From: Proteles cristata cristata
Lineage: Eukaryota; Chordata; Mammalia; Carnivora; Hyaenidae
DNA: 64,000 bases
Direction of reading: 5' to 3'
NCBI GenBank assembly: GCA_017311185.1
Contig: JAESUZ010001723.1
Span: 2,108,001 to 2,172,000 of the forward strand
Shown: positions 39,701 through 51,700 of the stretch, one piece after another
Position numbering within the stretch: the first letter of the stretch is position 1
How the letters are laid out: every line of letters begins with the position of its first letter
Program-made: the position numbers and the translations under genes
Notes under the pieces: generated by a model
Databases searched by the model: none
What the model saw: the letters and a program-made list of their open reading frames with translations, nothing else
What the model was told of the DNA's origin: nothing

Positions 39701-42700
39701 AGTGAATATGAATACTTCTTTTATTAAAAATGTTATCCAAGGGATGCCTGGCTGGCTCAGTCGGTTAACTGTCTATCTTCAGCTCAGGTCATGATCTTGT
39801 GGTTCATGAGTTTGAGCCCCATATATGGCTTTCTGCTGTCAGTACAGAGCCTGTTTTAGATCCTCTGATCCTTCTTTCTCTGCCTCTCCCCCACTCACAC
39901 TCTCTCTCAAAACAAATAAATTAATTTAAAAAAAAGTTATCCAACATTTTGTGTGATTATAACCTCAGAATCATCACTGAAATTGTTAAATTTCTTTACT
40001 TCTTTAAAAAACAAACCCCAGGGGCACCTGGGTGGCTCAGTGGGTTAAGTGTCCGACTTTGGCTCAGGTCGTGATCTCACAGTTCGTGGGTTCGAGCCCC
40101 ACATCAAGCTCTGTGCTGACAGCTAGCTAACAGCCTGGAGACTGCTTCCGATTCTATGTCTCCCTCTCTCTCTGACCCTCCCCTGCTCATGCTGTCTCTC
40201 TTTCTCTCTCACACAAATAAATAAAACGTTAAAAAAAATTAAAAACCCCAGAATCTAAAATTAGAATGGGCTGAAATAAATGATTAATATATCATCCTTA
40301 AATAATAGTGACTCAAAAGAATTGAGAAAAGACTCCAGAACAGCAGACTTTATAAGATCTTTAAAAAAAAAAAGGGGGTAGGGGTCGCGCCTGGGCGGCT
40401 CAGTCGGTTGGGCATCTGACTTTGGCTCAGGTCATGATCTCACAGTTCATGGGTTTGAGTCCCGCATCGGGCTCTGTGCTGACAGCTAGCTCAGAGCCTG
40501 GAGCCTGCTTCCAATTCTGTGTCTACCTCTCTCTGACCCTCCCCTGCTCACAGTATTTCTCTCTCTCTCAGAAATAAACAAAACATTAAAAAATTAAAAA
40601 AAAAAAGATTCTTCTCTGAGGGATAAGTTCTTCAGGAACCCCTATCTCATATTCAGGTAATATACTAATTTTCAGCATTTCAAAAAAGTTTAGCAGATGT
40701 TCCCTATGTATTTACCTTAAGACTAGATGCGGTAATTAAGATGTTCTGCCTTTTCTCTTTTAGCTGAATATATATCAAGAACCAACAACTTATAAAAGAA
40801 ATACAAACAACTAGTAATCAGCTATAAAAATGTTCTATCTCACTAATAACCTAAGACAAAAAAATCAAATCATTCCCTTCTTCGCTACACCAGCAACATT
40901 TTTTTCTTTTTCTTTTTTAAGTGTATTTATTTATTTTGAGACAGAGAGAGAGAGAGAGAGAGAAGGGCAGATATAGAGGGAGAGAGAGAATCCCAAGCAG
41001 GCTCCCTGCTGTCAGTGCAGAGCCTGACGCGGGGCTCAAACTCACAAACTGTGAGATCATGACCTGGGCTGAAACCAAGAGTTGGATACTTAACTGACAG
41101 AGCCACCCAATCATTCCAACACTGGCAACATTCTTAAAAGATATAAAAATGTTTCTAACACACACAAAATCAGAGAACACAATAAAATATCCATGAACCA
41201 CTAAGGAGTATAAGTACTTTGTTGTTAATGCTTGGCACTGGTTGGGATGCAGGGAGGACAGGTGCACTCAAACCCTGATGGTAAAAGAATAAATAAGGAA
41301 ACTTCTAGTGGCAATGTGACTACATTGAACAAGTCATAAAACATGTTTAACTCTTAATCTGGGAAGTCTATCTGGAGGAAATTCACTTAAAGAAGTAATG
41401 AAGGATGTGTGATGTGACTATTTAGCTATGGGGGTATTCATCAAAGCATTATTTAAAATGGAAAAAAAAATTCCATGCTCCTGGATTGGAAGAACATTAT
41501 TAAAATGTCGATACTACCCAAAGCAATCTACATATTCAATGCAATCCCTATCTAAGTAACACCAGCATTTTTCACAGAGCTAGAACAATCCATTCCAAAA
41601 TTTGTATGGAACCAGAAAAGATTCCGGATAGCCAAAACAATCTTGAAAAAGAAATCTGAACCTAGAGGCATCACAATCCCAGACTTCAATTTGCTGGGAA
41701 AACTGGATAGCGACCTGCAGAAAGATGAACCTGGACCACTTTCTTACACCATATACAAAAATAAACTCAAAATGGATGAAAGACCTAAATCTAGGACAGA
41801 AAGTCATCAAAACCTTAAAGGAGAAAGCAGGCAAAAACCTCTTTGACGTTGGCCACAGCAACTTCTTACTCAACACGTCTCCAGAGGCAAGGGAAACAAA
41901 AGGAAAAATGAACTGTTGGGACCTCATCAAAATAAAAAGCTTTTGCACAGCGAAGGAAACAATCAGCAAAACTAAAGGACAACTGATGGGAGTGGGAGAA
42001 GATACTTTCAAATGACGTATCAGATAAAGGGTTAGTATCCAAAATCTATAAAGAACTTATCAAACTCAACACACAAAACACAAATAATCCAGTGAGGAAA
42101 TGGGCAAAAGACAGGAATAGACACTTCTCCAAAGAAGACATCAGATGGCTAACTGACATGTGAAAAAAATGTTCAAAATCACTCATCATCAGGGAAATAC
42201 AAATCAAAACCACAATGAGATACCACCTCACACCTGTCAGAATGGCTAACATTAACTCAGACAACCACACATGTTGGTAAGGATGGCCACCCAGGTGCCC
42301 CTAAATTTTTTTTTTTAATGTTTGTTTATATTTGAGAGGAGGGGGAGAGGCAGAGAGAGACAGAGACAGAATCTGAACAGGCTCCAGGCTCCGAGCTGTC
42401 AGCACAGAGCCCAATGTGGGGCTTGAACCCATGAACCACAAGATTATGAACTGAGCCAAAGTTGGATGCTTAACTGACTGAGCCACCCAGCTGCCCTGAA
42501 GCCTTCTTCTAAAATAAAGCTAAATGAGAAGTGCCTGGATGGCTTAGTTGGTTAAGTGTTTGACTTCAGCTCAGGTCATGATCTCACAATTTTTGAGTTC
42601 GAGTCTGGCGTTGGGCTTTGTGCTCACAGCTCAGAGCCTGGAACCTGCTTCAGATTCTGTGTCTCCCTCTCTCTCTGCCCCTCCCCCATTCTCACTCTTT

Positions 42701-45700
42701 CTGTCTCTCACAAATAAACATTAAAAAAATTAAAAAATAAAATAAAATAAAGCTAAATGAAAAGAAGATCCAGAGAGACTTGAAATGTTTAATATACTAT
42801 AATCAGGGCTATGAAAATCACCACCTACATTTAAAGTATTTCTTGGAAAGCTATCTGACATGTTGAAGGTCAATTTGTCTTGAGAAATCCCAACTTTTTT
42901 AGTTTTTCTAGTAACTGCTCCAAATGTGCAATGTGCTGACCCAAAACCCCCATATCCAGCAGATATGTCTCCTGAATTAACGGAATATCTTAGTCTCGTG
43001 TCTCAGACTGAGTCTAAAAATCAAGTTTGGTTATTTGATAGTGAATACATTAGACAGGTCTTATTCTAAAGTTCCTCTCCCAAGGGCACAAGCTGGGCTT
43101 GGGACTGCTAGTCTGGAGGGGGAGCAGGAGCATTGTCTGCACTCTTGCTACACTTCTAACCCCACCCATCACTTCTACTCTGTTAGGACCAGGAGGAAGG
43201 CAAGGAGAAAGATGATTCATTAAGAGACAACCCATGGCAAGATGGATCATTTTCTCTTTGGCTAACCACAACTCCTATCCCTTTAAATCAGGGTTACTCA
43301 ACCTCAGCACTATTGTTGATAGTTTGAAGCAGATAATTTCTATGGGGGCTGTCCTGTGTGTTTTAGGATATTTAGCAGCCTTTCTGGCCTCTACCCTGTA
43401 GATGCCAGTAGCAACTACAAATATGTCTCCAGACATTGCCAACTGTCCAATGGTTGGGGAGAGGAGGAGGGTCAAAACTGCTTCTCTCTCCATCCCCCCA
43501 CTGTTAAGAACCACTGTCTTGCAAAAACATTATCAAGCCAATGCAGGTAATTTTGTGTCCCCCTTTCTCTGGTTGCTGTTGCTTCTTGGTTTAATGCTGA
43601 CTAGCATGTAGTCCCTCTTTGAGTATCAGACATCTGAATGCCAGCTCTCACATGGAGAAACACATTTGTTGGTTTACTGAAAAGCCCCACAAAAATCTTC
43701 ACAGTGCCCAAGCAGGACATTTGAATCTAGCCCTATTTCCTATCCCTCAAATTCAACTCCAACCTCAGCTCATGCCCAGCAGAGGACCTTCTTGGGAGCA
43801 AAGAAAGAGGGAGACACAGATTCTGAAGCAGGCTCCAGGCTCAGCGTTGTCAGCAGAGTCCCAAGAGGGGCTCAATTTCACCAACAACAAGATCATGACC
43901 TGAGCCGAAGTTGGACGCTTAACCAACTGAGCCACATAGGTGCCCCAAATTCACTTTTTTATTGTGCTTTATACAATCCAATGGGTTTTAGTATATTCAC
44001 AAGGTTGGACAACAATCACTACTAATTCTAGAACACTTTTCACCACCCTCAAAAGAGACCCTATTACCCATTAGCAATCACTCACTATTCCTTTTTTAAT
44101 GTTTATTTAATTTATTTTTTTAAATTTATTTTTGAGAGAGAGAGAGAGACAGCGTGAGCAGGGAAGGTCAGAGACAGAGGGAAACACAGAATCCAAAGCA
44201 GGCTCCAGGCTCTGAGCTAGCTGTCAGCACAGAGCCCGACGCGGGGCTGGAACCCAAGAATGGTGAGATCATGACCTGAGCCAAAGTCGGACGCTTAACC
44301 AACTGAATCACCCAGGCACCCCTTTTAATGTTTATTTTTGAGAGAGAGAGAGAAAGAGAGCGCGCATGCAGGCGAGAGGCAGAGAGAGGGAGACAAAGGA
44401 TTCGAAGCAGGCTCCATGCTAAGAGTGGAGAGACTGATGTGAGGCTCAAATTTACGAACCATGAGATCACGACCTGATGATTAACTGACATAGCCACCCA
44501 GGAGTCCCAACTCACTATGCCCTCTTGAGAGCACTTCCCCCTAAGTGGCTGATAAAACCAATAATCTACTTCTGTGATAAACTTCTTCCTCCCCTACTGA
44601 TTTTCCTTTGAAAATAACATTTATACAGATTAAACACAAATTTCACATAGTCACAGAATTGAGAAAAATATACATCATTAGTATATGTTAGCATTGCTAA
44701 CCTCACATTATGAGATTAAAAATTATTGATCTAGATAAGCTAACCCATGATTATCAGTCATATCATCAATGCTCTCAATAAGAAATAAGTACATATTATA
44801 TATAATATGTATCTATTTCCTAGGTAAAAATGGAATCTGAACACTTAGCCTAGGGAGAATGAGACACAAAGACACTTTATAACCTCCAAGTTCATCTCAG
44901 ATGGACAAGATGCCTACTAACGTTGAATGTTACCTGTAGCCTAAGTGAATTCTGTGATGGGAGAACTACCAGTAATGCTAGCCTCAGAAACAAGGCTCCC
45001 CCCCTGCAGGAGTGGTGGTGTGGCCACGGTCCTCTTCCCTTACATACCTGGATGCCCGTGCAATTATCCCGCAGATGCTTTCAGTCTATGCATCCTAGTC
45101 TCAAGCACCATCAGAACCAGCTGCTAAAGATCTAGCTGCCACCCAAAGCAGCAATGCCACTTCTCAGGCATCCCTGGGTCCCAAGAAGTGGATAAGTAGC
45201 CAAAGAAAAGAGGGACAACCAAGCAGGGTCTAGCATTATAGAATCGCTCTCCTTAGTACCTCTTCTGCTAGTAAGCACGCACCACATGCTGGCCACCATA
45301 CCAAACACTTCACACACAAATAATCTCACAACTGCTCTGAGGTGGGTACTGTGATTATCCCCCCATTTTACAGATGAAGACACTGAGATTATGAGGTTAC
45401 AAATGAACTAGGAGGTGACAAAGCTGGAATTCCAAACCTTTCAGTGCTCCTAACCCTATACTCTCTGGAGATACACAAAATCAGAAACTGGTGGGGGAAC
45501 CTGGGTGGCTCAGTTGTTTAAGTGTACAACTTCGGCTCAGGTCATGATCTCACAGTTCGTGGGCTCGAGCCCCACGTCGGGCTCTGTGCTGACAGCTAGC
45601 TCAAAGCCTGGAGCCTGTTTCGGATTCTGTGTTTCCCTCTCTCTCTGACCCTCTCCTGCTCATGCTGTCTCTCTCTCTCTCAGAAATAAATAAAAACATT

Positions 45701-48700
45701 TTTTAAAAAATCAGAAACTGGTGTTATAATAATCAAGATCACAAAGTGAACTGTGCTTTTGTATAACCCCCAAGCTAGTTAATTAGAATATAAATATTGG
45801 GTTTTTTTCCAATAATTGTAATCAAATTCCAAATACTACAAGGCTGAAAATTAGCATTTCACACAACGCCGTTCTAATAAAAAGTACAAACATTAACTAA
45901 AAATATCAGCTAAAAGAGAAAGGACGACATTGAAGAACAAGGTTGAAATATATAGGTACATTTCCAATTTAGAACAAATTAAGAACTAAATTACTTCAAG
46001 AAATGAATGGAAATTACTACAGAAATGAATCATGATATATATATATGTATGACAAAAATAATTAGAAACCTCATCACAGGAGACACACTGAAAGTTTCCC
46101 CTTACAACTGCCAAAGATTCGGGGTGCCTGGGTGGTTCAGTTGGTTGGGCATCCAACTTCGGCTCAGGTCATGATCTCACAGTTCGTGGGTTCGAGCCCA
46201 CGTCAGGCTCTGTGCTGACAGCTAGCTCAGAGCCTGGAGCTGTTTCAGATTCTGTGTCTCCCTCTTTCTCTGACCCTTCCCTGTTCACTTTGTCTCTCTC
46301 TCTCTCAGAAATAAGTAAAACATTAAAAAAAATTTTTTTTTAACTGCCAAAGATTCAAGAAAATTAAACTGAATCCAATTCAAACACCCCTTACAATTGT
46401 TACAGAAAGTCTGAAATATGGCAAAGGCAGGGGCTGGTCATCAGAGCTTAGGGTTTTAATGCCACAGGCTGGATTTCTGGTGTGGTCTAACTACACACCA
46501 CATCCCTTGTATGGTGCATCTCCAGCTCTTTCTCTTGAGAGCATTTAAGATTTGAAGGTTAATGCAGCAGAAGCTCCTCAAGAGACCTCAAGGTGGTCTC
46601 CTGATAATCAATCCCGGTCAACAGGCTAAATGGGAAATACCGCTGAGGTAAAAATAATCCTCCTGCACACTGCCACCAAATCCCTATTTAGCTAGATACT
46701 CCACAAAGCCAAGACTGAAGCTGCTGTACCTTAAACTTTTCCTTCTTTCCACTCAGATACGAAGTTGCTATGATAATAATAAATATACGCTCAATATTAC
46801 TGTGTGCCAGGCCCAGTTCTAATCATGCATTAACTCATTTAATTCCTGGAAGTGTGAGAAGACACTGAGACACAGAGACATTAAGCTACTTATCCAAATC
46901 ACACAGGAAAAGGTGACAGAGCTGGGGACACAACACTAGGCAGCTGCCTCCATCTATTTAACTACTAGGATATAGGCCTCATGCCAGCCAAGACTCAGTT
47001 ACTAGATAGGTAATTCTTTTACATACGGTGACAGAGAAAATCTTCAGTAACTAGTAATTTACACTCGGTTTAGAATGCACTTTCTTTTCTGTTTCCCACC
47101 AATAACCTCTGCTTAGGACAATCAGGAGAAGGCAATGAAATTGAGATTTCCAGGAAGAATGGCATGATTCAAGCCACGAGTTTTAAAGCTGAGCTCTGGC
47201 TGGGGTGCCACATTCTCTGCAGTGAAGTAGATTTGGGGTGTGGGTTTAGGCAACACCACAACCTTGCAGGAATTTATGATTATTACTTTTTTTTGTTATT
47301 TGGAATGTACACAACTTAAATACTGGAGTATTTCACACAGTACTGCTATCAACTTGAATAAGATTCCAACAAACGGGGTTTTCATCCATTTTTTCCATTG
47401 GGCTCACAAACAGTCTTCCTATTTCCCTAAATAAGCTTTTCCTATTGATCTCATTTTTTTTTTTTAATATTTTATTTATTTCCAGGAGAGAGAGAGAGAC
47501 AGCGTGAACAGGGGAGAGTCAGAGAGAGAGGGAGTCACAGACTGAAACAGGCTCCAGGCTCTGAGCTGGCAGTCAGCACAGAGCCCGACGCGGGGCTCGA
47601 ACCCACGAACCGCGAGATCATGACCTAAGCGAAAGTTGGACGCTTAACCGACTAAGCCACCCAGGCGCCCCCCTATTGATCTCATTTTAATCATAAAGAC
47701 AGATACCATTTAAGATTTGGCATCCTTCACATTATCGTCAGAAACACCCTGGACATCCTAGTATCTTTAAAAACCCAAATTCTCTTAACTTTGTTGACAC
47801 AAAAAAAAATTATTTCATATAACTTCGTGTATTCTATAGCCTCCACTCCCCCTCCATGCCAGCAAAAGCCAGTGTCTGAAGGAATTTTCATGTTAGGGGA
47901 TAATGGCATCTTTTCCTTACACTTCAGTCTAATTCTGTCATACAGCCATGTCATCTTCAGCTTAAAGAAGGCCACCGAAGCTAAGAAAGTTGAGTAAAAA
48001 TTCCAGAAAAATTAATTCTTCCAAAGTTATCTTTTAAAAAGGCATTTTACTAAACATTTGGCTGAATGGGAACAGGCAACAAACACCACACCTACAAACT
48101 GAAGAAAATGAAATGCTAATTCCTTTAGACCCACTGACAACAGTTTCAAAGAGCTAATATATTCACAATTGGGCCGCTGATGAAAAGAATCAATACGCTA
48201 ACAAATGCTCTTACAGCCCTCCTTCAAGTCCCAGTGAAATGGCACACACAGTAAGAGGAGACAATATTCACCCTCAACCTACAGGGACTTGGACAAGGAA
48301 GCCCCAGGTATGTGACACTGCTAGAAATACCTTTCCCAGTAGGGGTGGAATAAAAAACCCCACCTCACAGTGTTTCCTGACTTTCTACATCTCCTAGACA
48401 TAAGATGGTGAAGGCATGAGCTGACAGATCTCTGCTAGAAATTACTTCCCCAGTCAGACAGCTGCCGGCTAAATGATGCCCTGAGGAGTCCTCTTGACCA
48501 CAATGCTCAGTACTGCTGCAGAGTGTCCTACTGCTTGATGCCTCCATGAAGGCGCTGGGAAAGGGTTAGTGGGGCCTTGGTTATCATCCTGGACAACCTC
48601 AATAAAGAAGCCTCCTTTATTCTCTTCCCCTAGACTTGGAAGTATCAGTCAATGATAAATGAAAGGCATTTCACATCAAGAATCAGGATAACAAAGAATT

Positions 48701-51700
48701 ATGAAACAAAACAATAAAAACAAAAAAAAACCAACCCAAAGCATTTGATAAAAACCTCTTCAGAAGCATATGGACAGATTCTACTTAGGGGTGCCCAGTG
48801 GATGGTAACTCAGAATCTATACCAATTTGGACTAAAAATAAAACCTGGAGGGCAGGAGAATGAATGAAAAGAGAGTCATTCATCTTCCATAAACCCTTGC
48901 TTTATATACTCTGAGAAGGACCTGTCTCACATTCTTATGTCTCTCATAAGATTTTGTATGGTGTTACTGAGAGCTTGAACCATATCCATTTTCTTAAAGA
49001 ATATTCAGATAAAAAAAGTAAATTTATTTTCCTAGAATTATGATTAAAAGTTACTTGACATGAAGAAGGGAGAGGGAGGAGGAGGAGGAGATGATCATCT
49101 AATTTCAAATGCTTTTATTAGGTACCAGATCCTGTGTTAAGCGTTCTGTATACATCATTCACCAAACGTAATGTCACACTTCAAGAACCTTCCCTGATTA
49201 CCCCATCTAAAACTGCCCTCATCATGCATTCTTTAATCCCTGCTTTGTTATCTTTACAGCACTCAGCACTTCATATATTATTTTAAATTTGTCTACTTGG
49301 TTATGCTCTGTCTTTAAACACTAAGACAAAGGTTATATAATCTGCCTTGTTTACTGCAGCATCTCTAGCATTTAGAAAGGTACCTGGCACACAGCAGGCA
49401 TTTGTGAATGTATGATCTCATTGAGTCCACACCAGAGCCCCAAGAGTTATTGGTAACAGAGGGAACTGAGACTGAGGGAGGTAAAGAAACTTGTCAGAGA
49501 AAACCCAGCTAAGAAGAAACATCGGAATGCAGAACCTATACTCCTCTTTGTTGTGCTATACTACCTAGGTACAAAACCTCCCCTGGAGATCCCATTCTTA
49601 AAAATCTTTCCATCAAGGGGCGCCTGGGTGGCTTAGTCGGTTAAGCGTCCAACTTTCGCTTAGGTCATGATCTCGCGGTTCGTGGGTTCGAGCCCCGCGT
49701 CGGGCTCTGTGCTGACTGCCAGCTCAGAGCCTGGAGCCTGTTTCAGTCTGTGACTCCCTCTCTCTCTGACCCTCCCCTGCTCACACTGTCTCTCTCTCTC
49801 TCTCCTAGAAATAAATAAAACATTAAAAAAAAAAAAATCTTTCCATCAAAATAAAATGACCTGCATACTCCCTAGGTTGTGGTAAGATTATTAGGAGGAC
49901 GCTGAGTGGATCATGAAATCTATGCAGTTCAGCAAGAGGATACTGTTGTGTGGCAGTGCTAAGCAATATGCCCTCTGTCCCATGACTAGGGGAAGAATAA
50001 AAAGCTAGGAAAGGAGGCTGACTGAATAAGGATACGGTGCTACTTTATTAAGGAATAACTCCAGTGAATATTAAAAATGAGATCACACAAAAAATTGGTA
50101 TTTGAGAGAATACTCTATGGGATCTATGAATATCACATAATGTCTGTCACCTTTCTTAGTCTGCTATAAGTTCCTAGAAGATAGAGCCTGTCTCTCACTT
50201 GTACTTCTACACAGAGTACCTCATGATACCATATGCATAAGGATGGCTACCTGTCAAAAAATCCTATTTCACCCGGAAAGCATTTTGGCACTGTTCCTCC
50301 TTTGTTCTGGTATCTCATTCACTGGGCAAGGGTTGGTCATCAGGGACCTAGGAGCCCTAAGAACGTTCACAGAATGTGTGGGGAGGCTGGGAGTAGAGAT
50401 ATCTAAAGGCCACTCTCTCTCCATACTGCTTGTGTAAATGAATGTTTTTCCAGATATGGCTCCAAAAGAAACCCTGCCTCAGGATAAACTGTTTTTAAAG
50501 AAAGTTATCTTAATTCTATCTGACACTCCTCTTCAAGGGGCTAGAAATTTCAGACAGGATTTATTGTTGGGATAGAGGGAAAAGGCAATTAAGACACAAT
50601 ATTGTTATTTTTTAAGATCAAAGATTAAATAGCTCTGATAAAAAGTAACACCCTTCTAGGAGACACACACAGTTGGGAGATGGTATAAAACAGAATGGCA
50701 TCTGCCATGGCTCCCTCATTTATGTTTCCACCACTCAGAGTATTATATAGCACAGTGGCGAAAGGACTTACTCATTATTCACTGATAACAAGATGTTCAT
50801 AAATTAAATGAGTGTTCTCAAATTAGGACAATCAGAATAGAATCTAATAGCCAGAAAGATGAGGATCTTCATTCTTCTCTCAAAATATCGTTAGGCAGCA
50901 CAGTTTCTAACACATAATTATTATCTATTAAATGACTGGCTTATTGGGCAGTGAACAAATCAGTCAACAAGAACTCTGTCATGGGGATATTGTCCTAATC
51001 CAGTCATTCTCTGAGGATCTAACAGTATTTATACTACTAACAAAAGGTATGGATACATCAAGTTTCCCCTAATTAGTGCTTGCCCCCAAAGGATTACAGT
51101 AGGTCATCTCCATACCCATAAGGGGAGAACATGGCCAAAGAAGGGAAAAGGTGAAGTGTATGAGCCATCCTGAATGGAACAAAGCTGATGAAAGGACATC
51201 GAGCTGTAAGAGAGGAAGAGTTCTCATACACTACTACTCTTCTCTAGCAGAGCCTTAAGATCTTGGACATACAGCTGTGAGTCACACTGTTAAGTACAGG
51301 CAGTGAGTTCACAAAATAAAACTGTATCAATAAGCTTCTTTCTCCCTAACAGAGAAACTAAGACACCACTTAGCAAATAACTTTCCCCAAGGAAGCACCA
51401 TGACAAGAAAGACAATCCATTTCATAATTCCTTCCAAAATTATTAAAGATCCAGATGACAGCTCTAGGTGGCAAGCTGAATATATCTAGATATTTCAAAC
51501 GTAAGTTAAGTCCAGATTCAGATTCACCAGTTCTGTCTACATGCAGCCAAGAAGTTGAGTAGGAAACTACAGATTTGTAAAGAACCATGATGAATGCAAT
51601 ACACACGAAGAATCTACTCCTCTCTCCTCCCTGATGGCTCTCTTGAGAAAGCAGCACATGCAGGCAGGACCTGAGTGCCACAGGAGTTGCCATCAGTAGT

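Larger units (their letters stand above)
43947..44590 (-). mobile_element. Ancient L1 3' UTR, split by two SINEs
   Basis: Plus text ttagtatattcacaaggtt and acccattagcaatcactcac, resumed after the SINEs by aataatctacttctgt, is an old L1 3' region in reverse orientation. Confidence 0.75.

Noticed and set aside
41580..42011. 143-codon minus-strand open frame
   Set aside because: It is the antisense of L1 ORF2 sequence.
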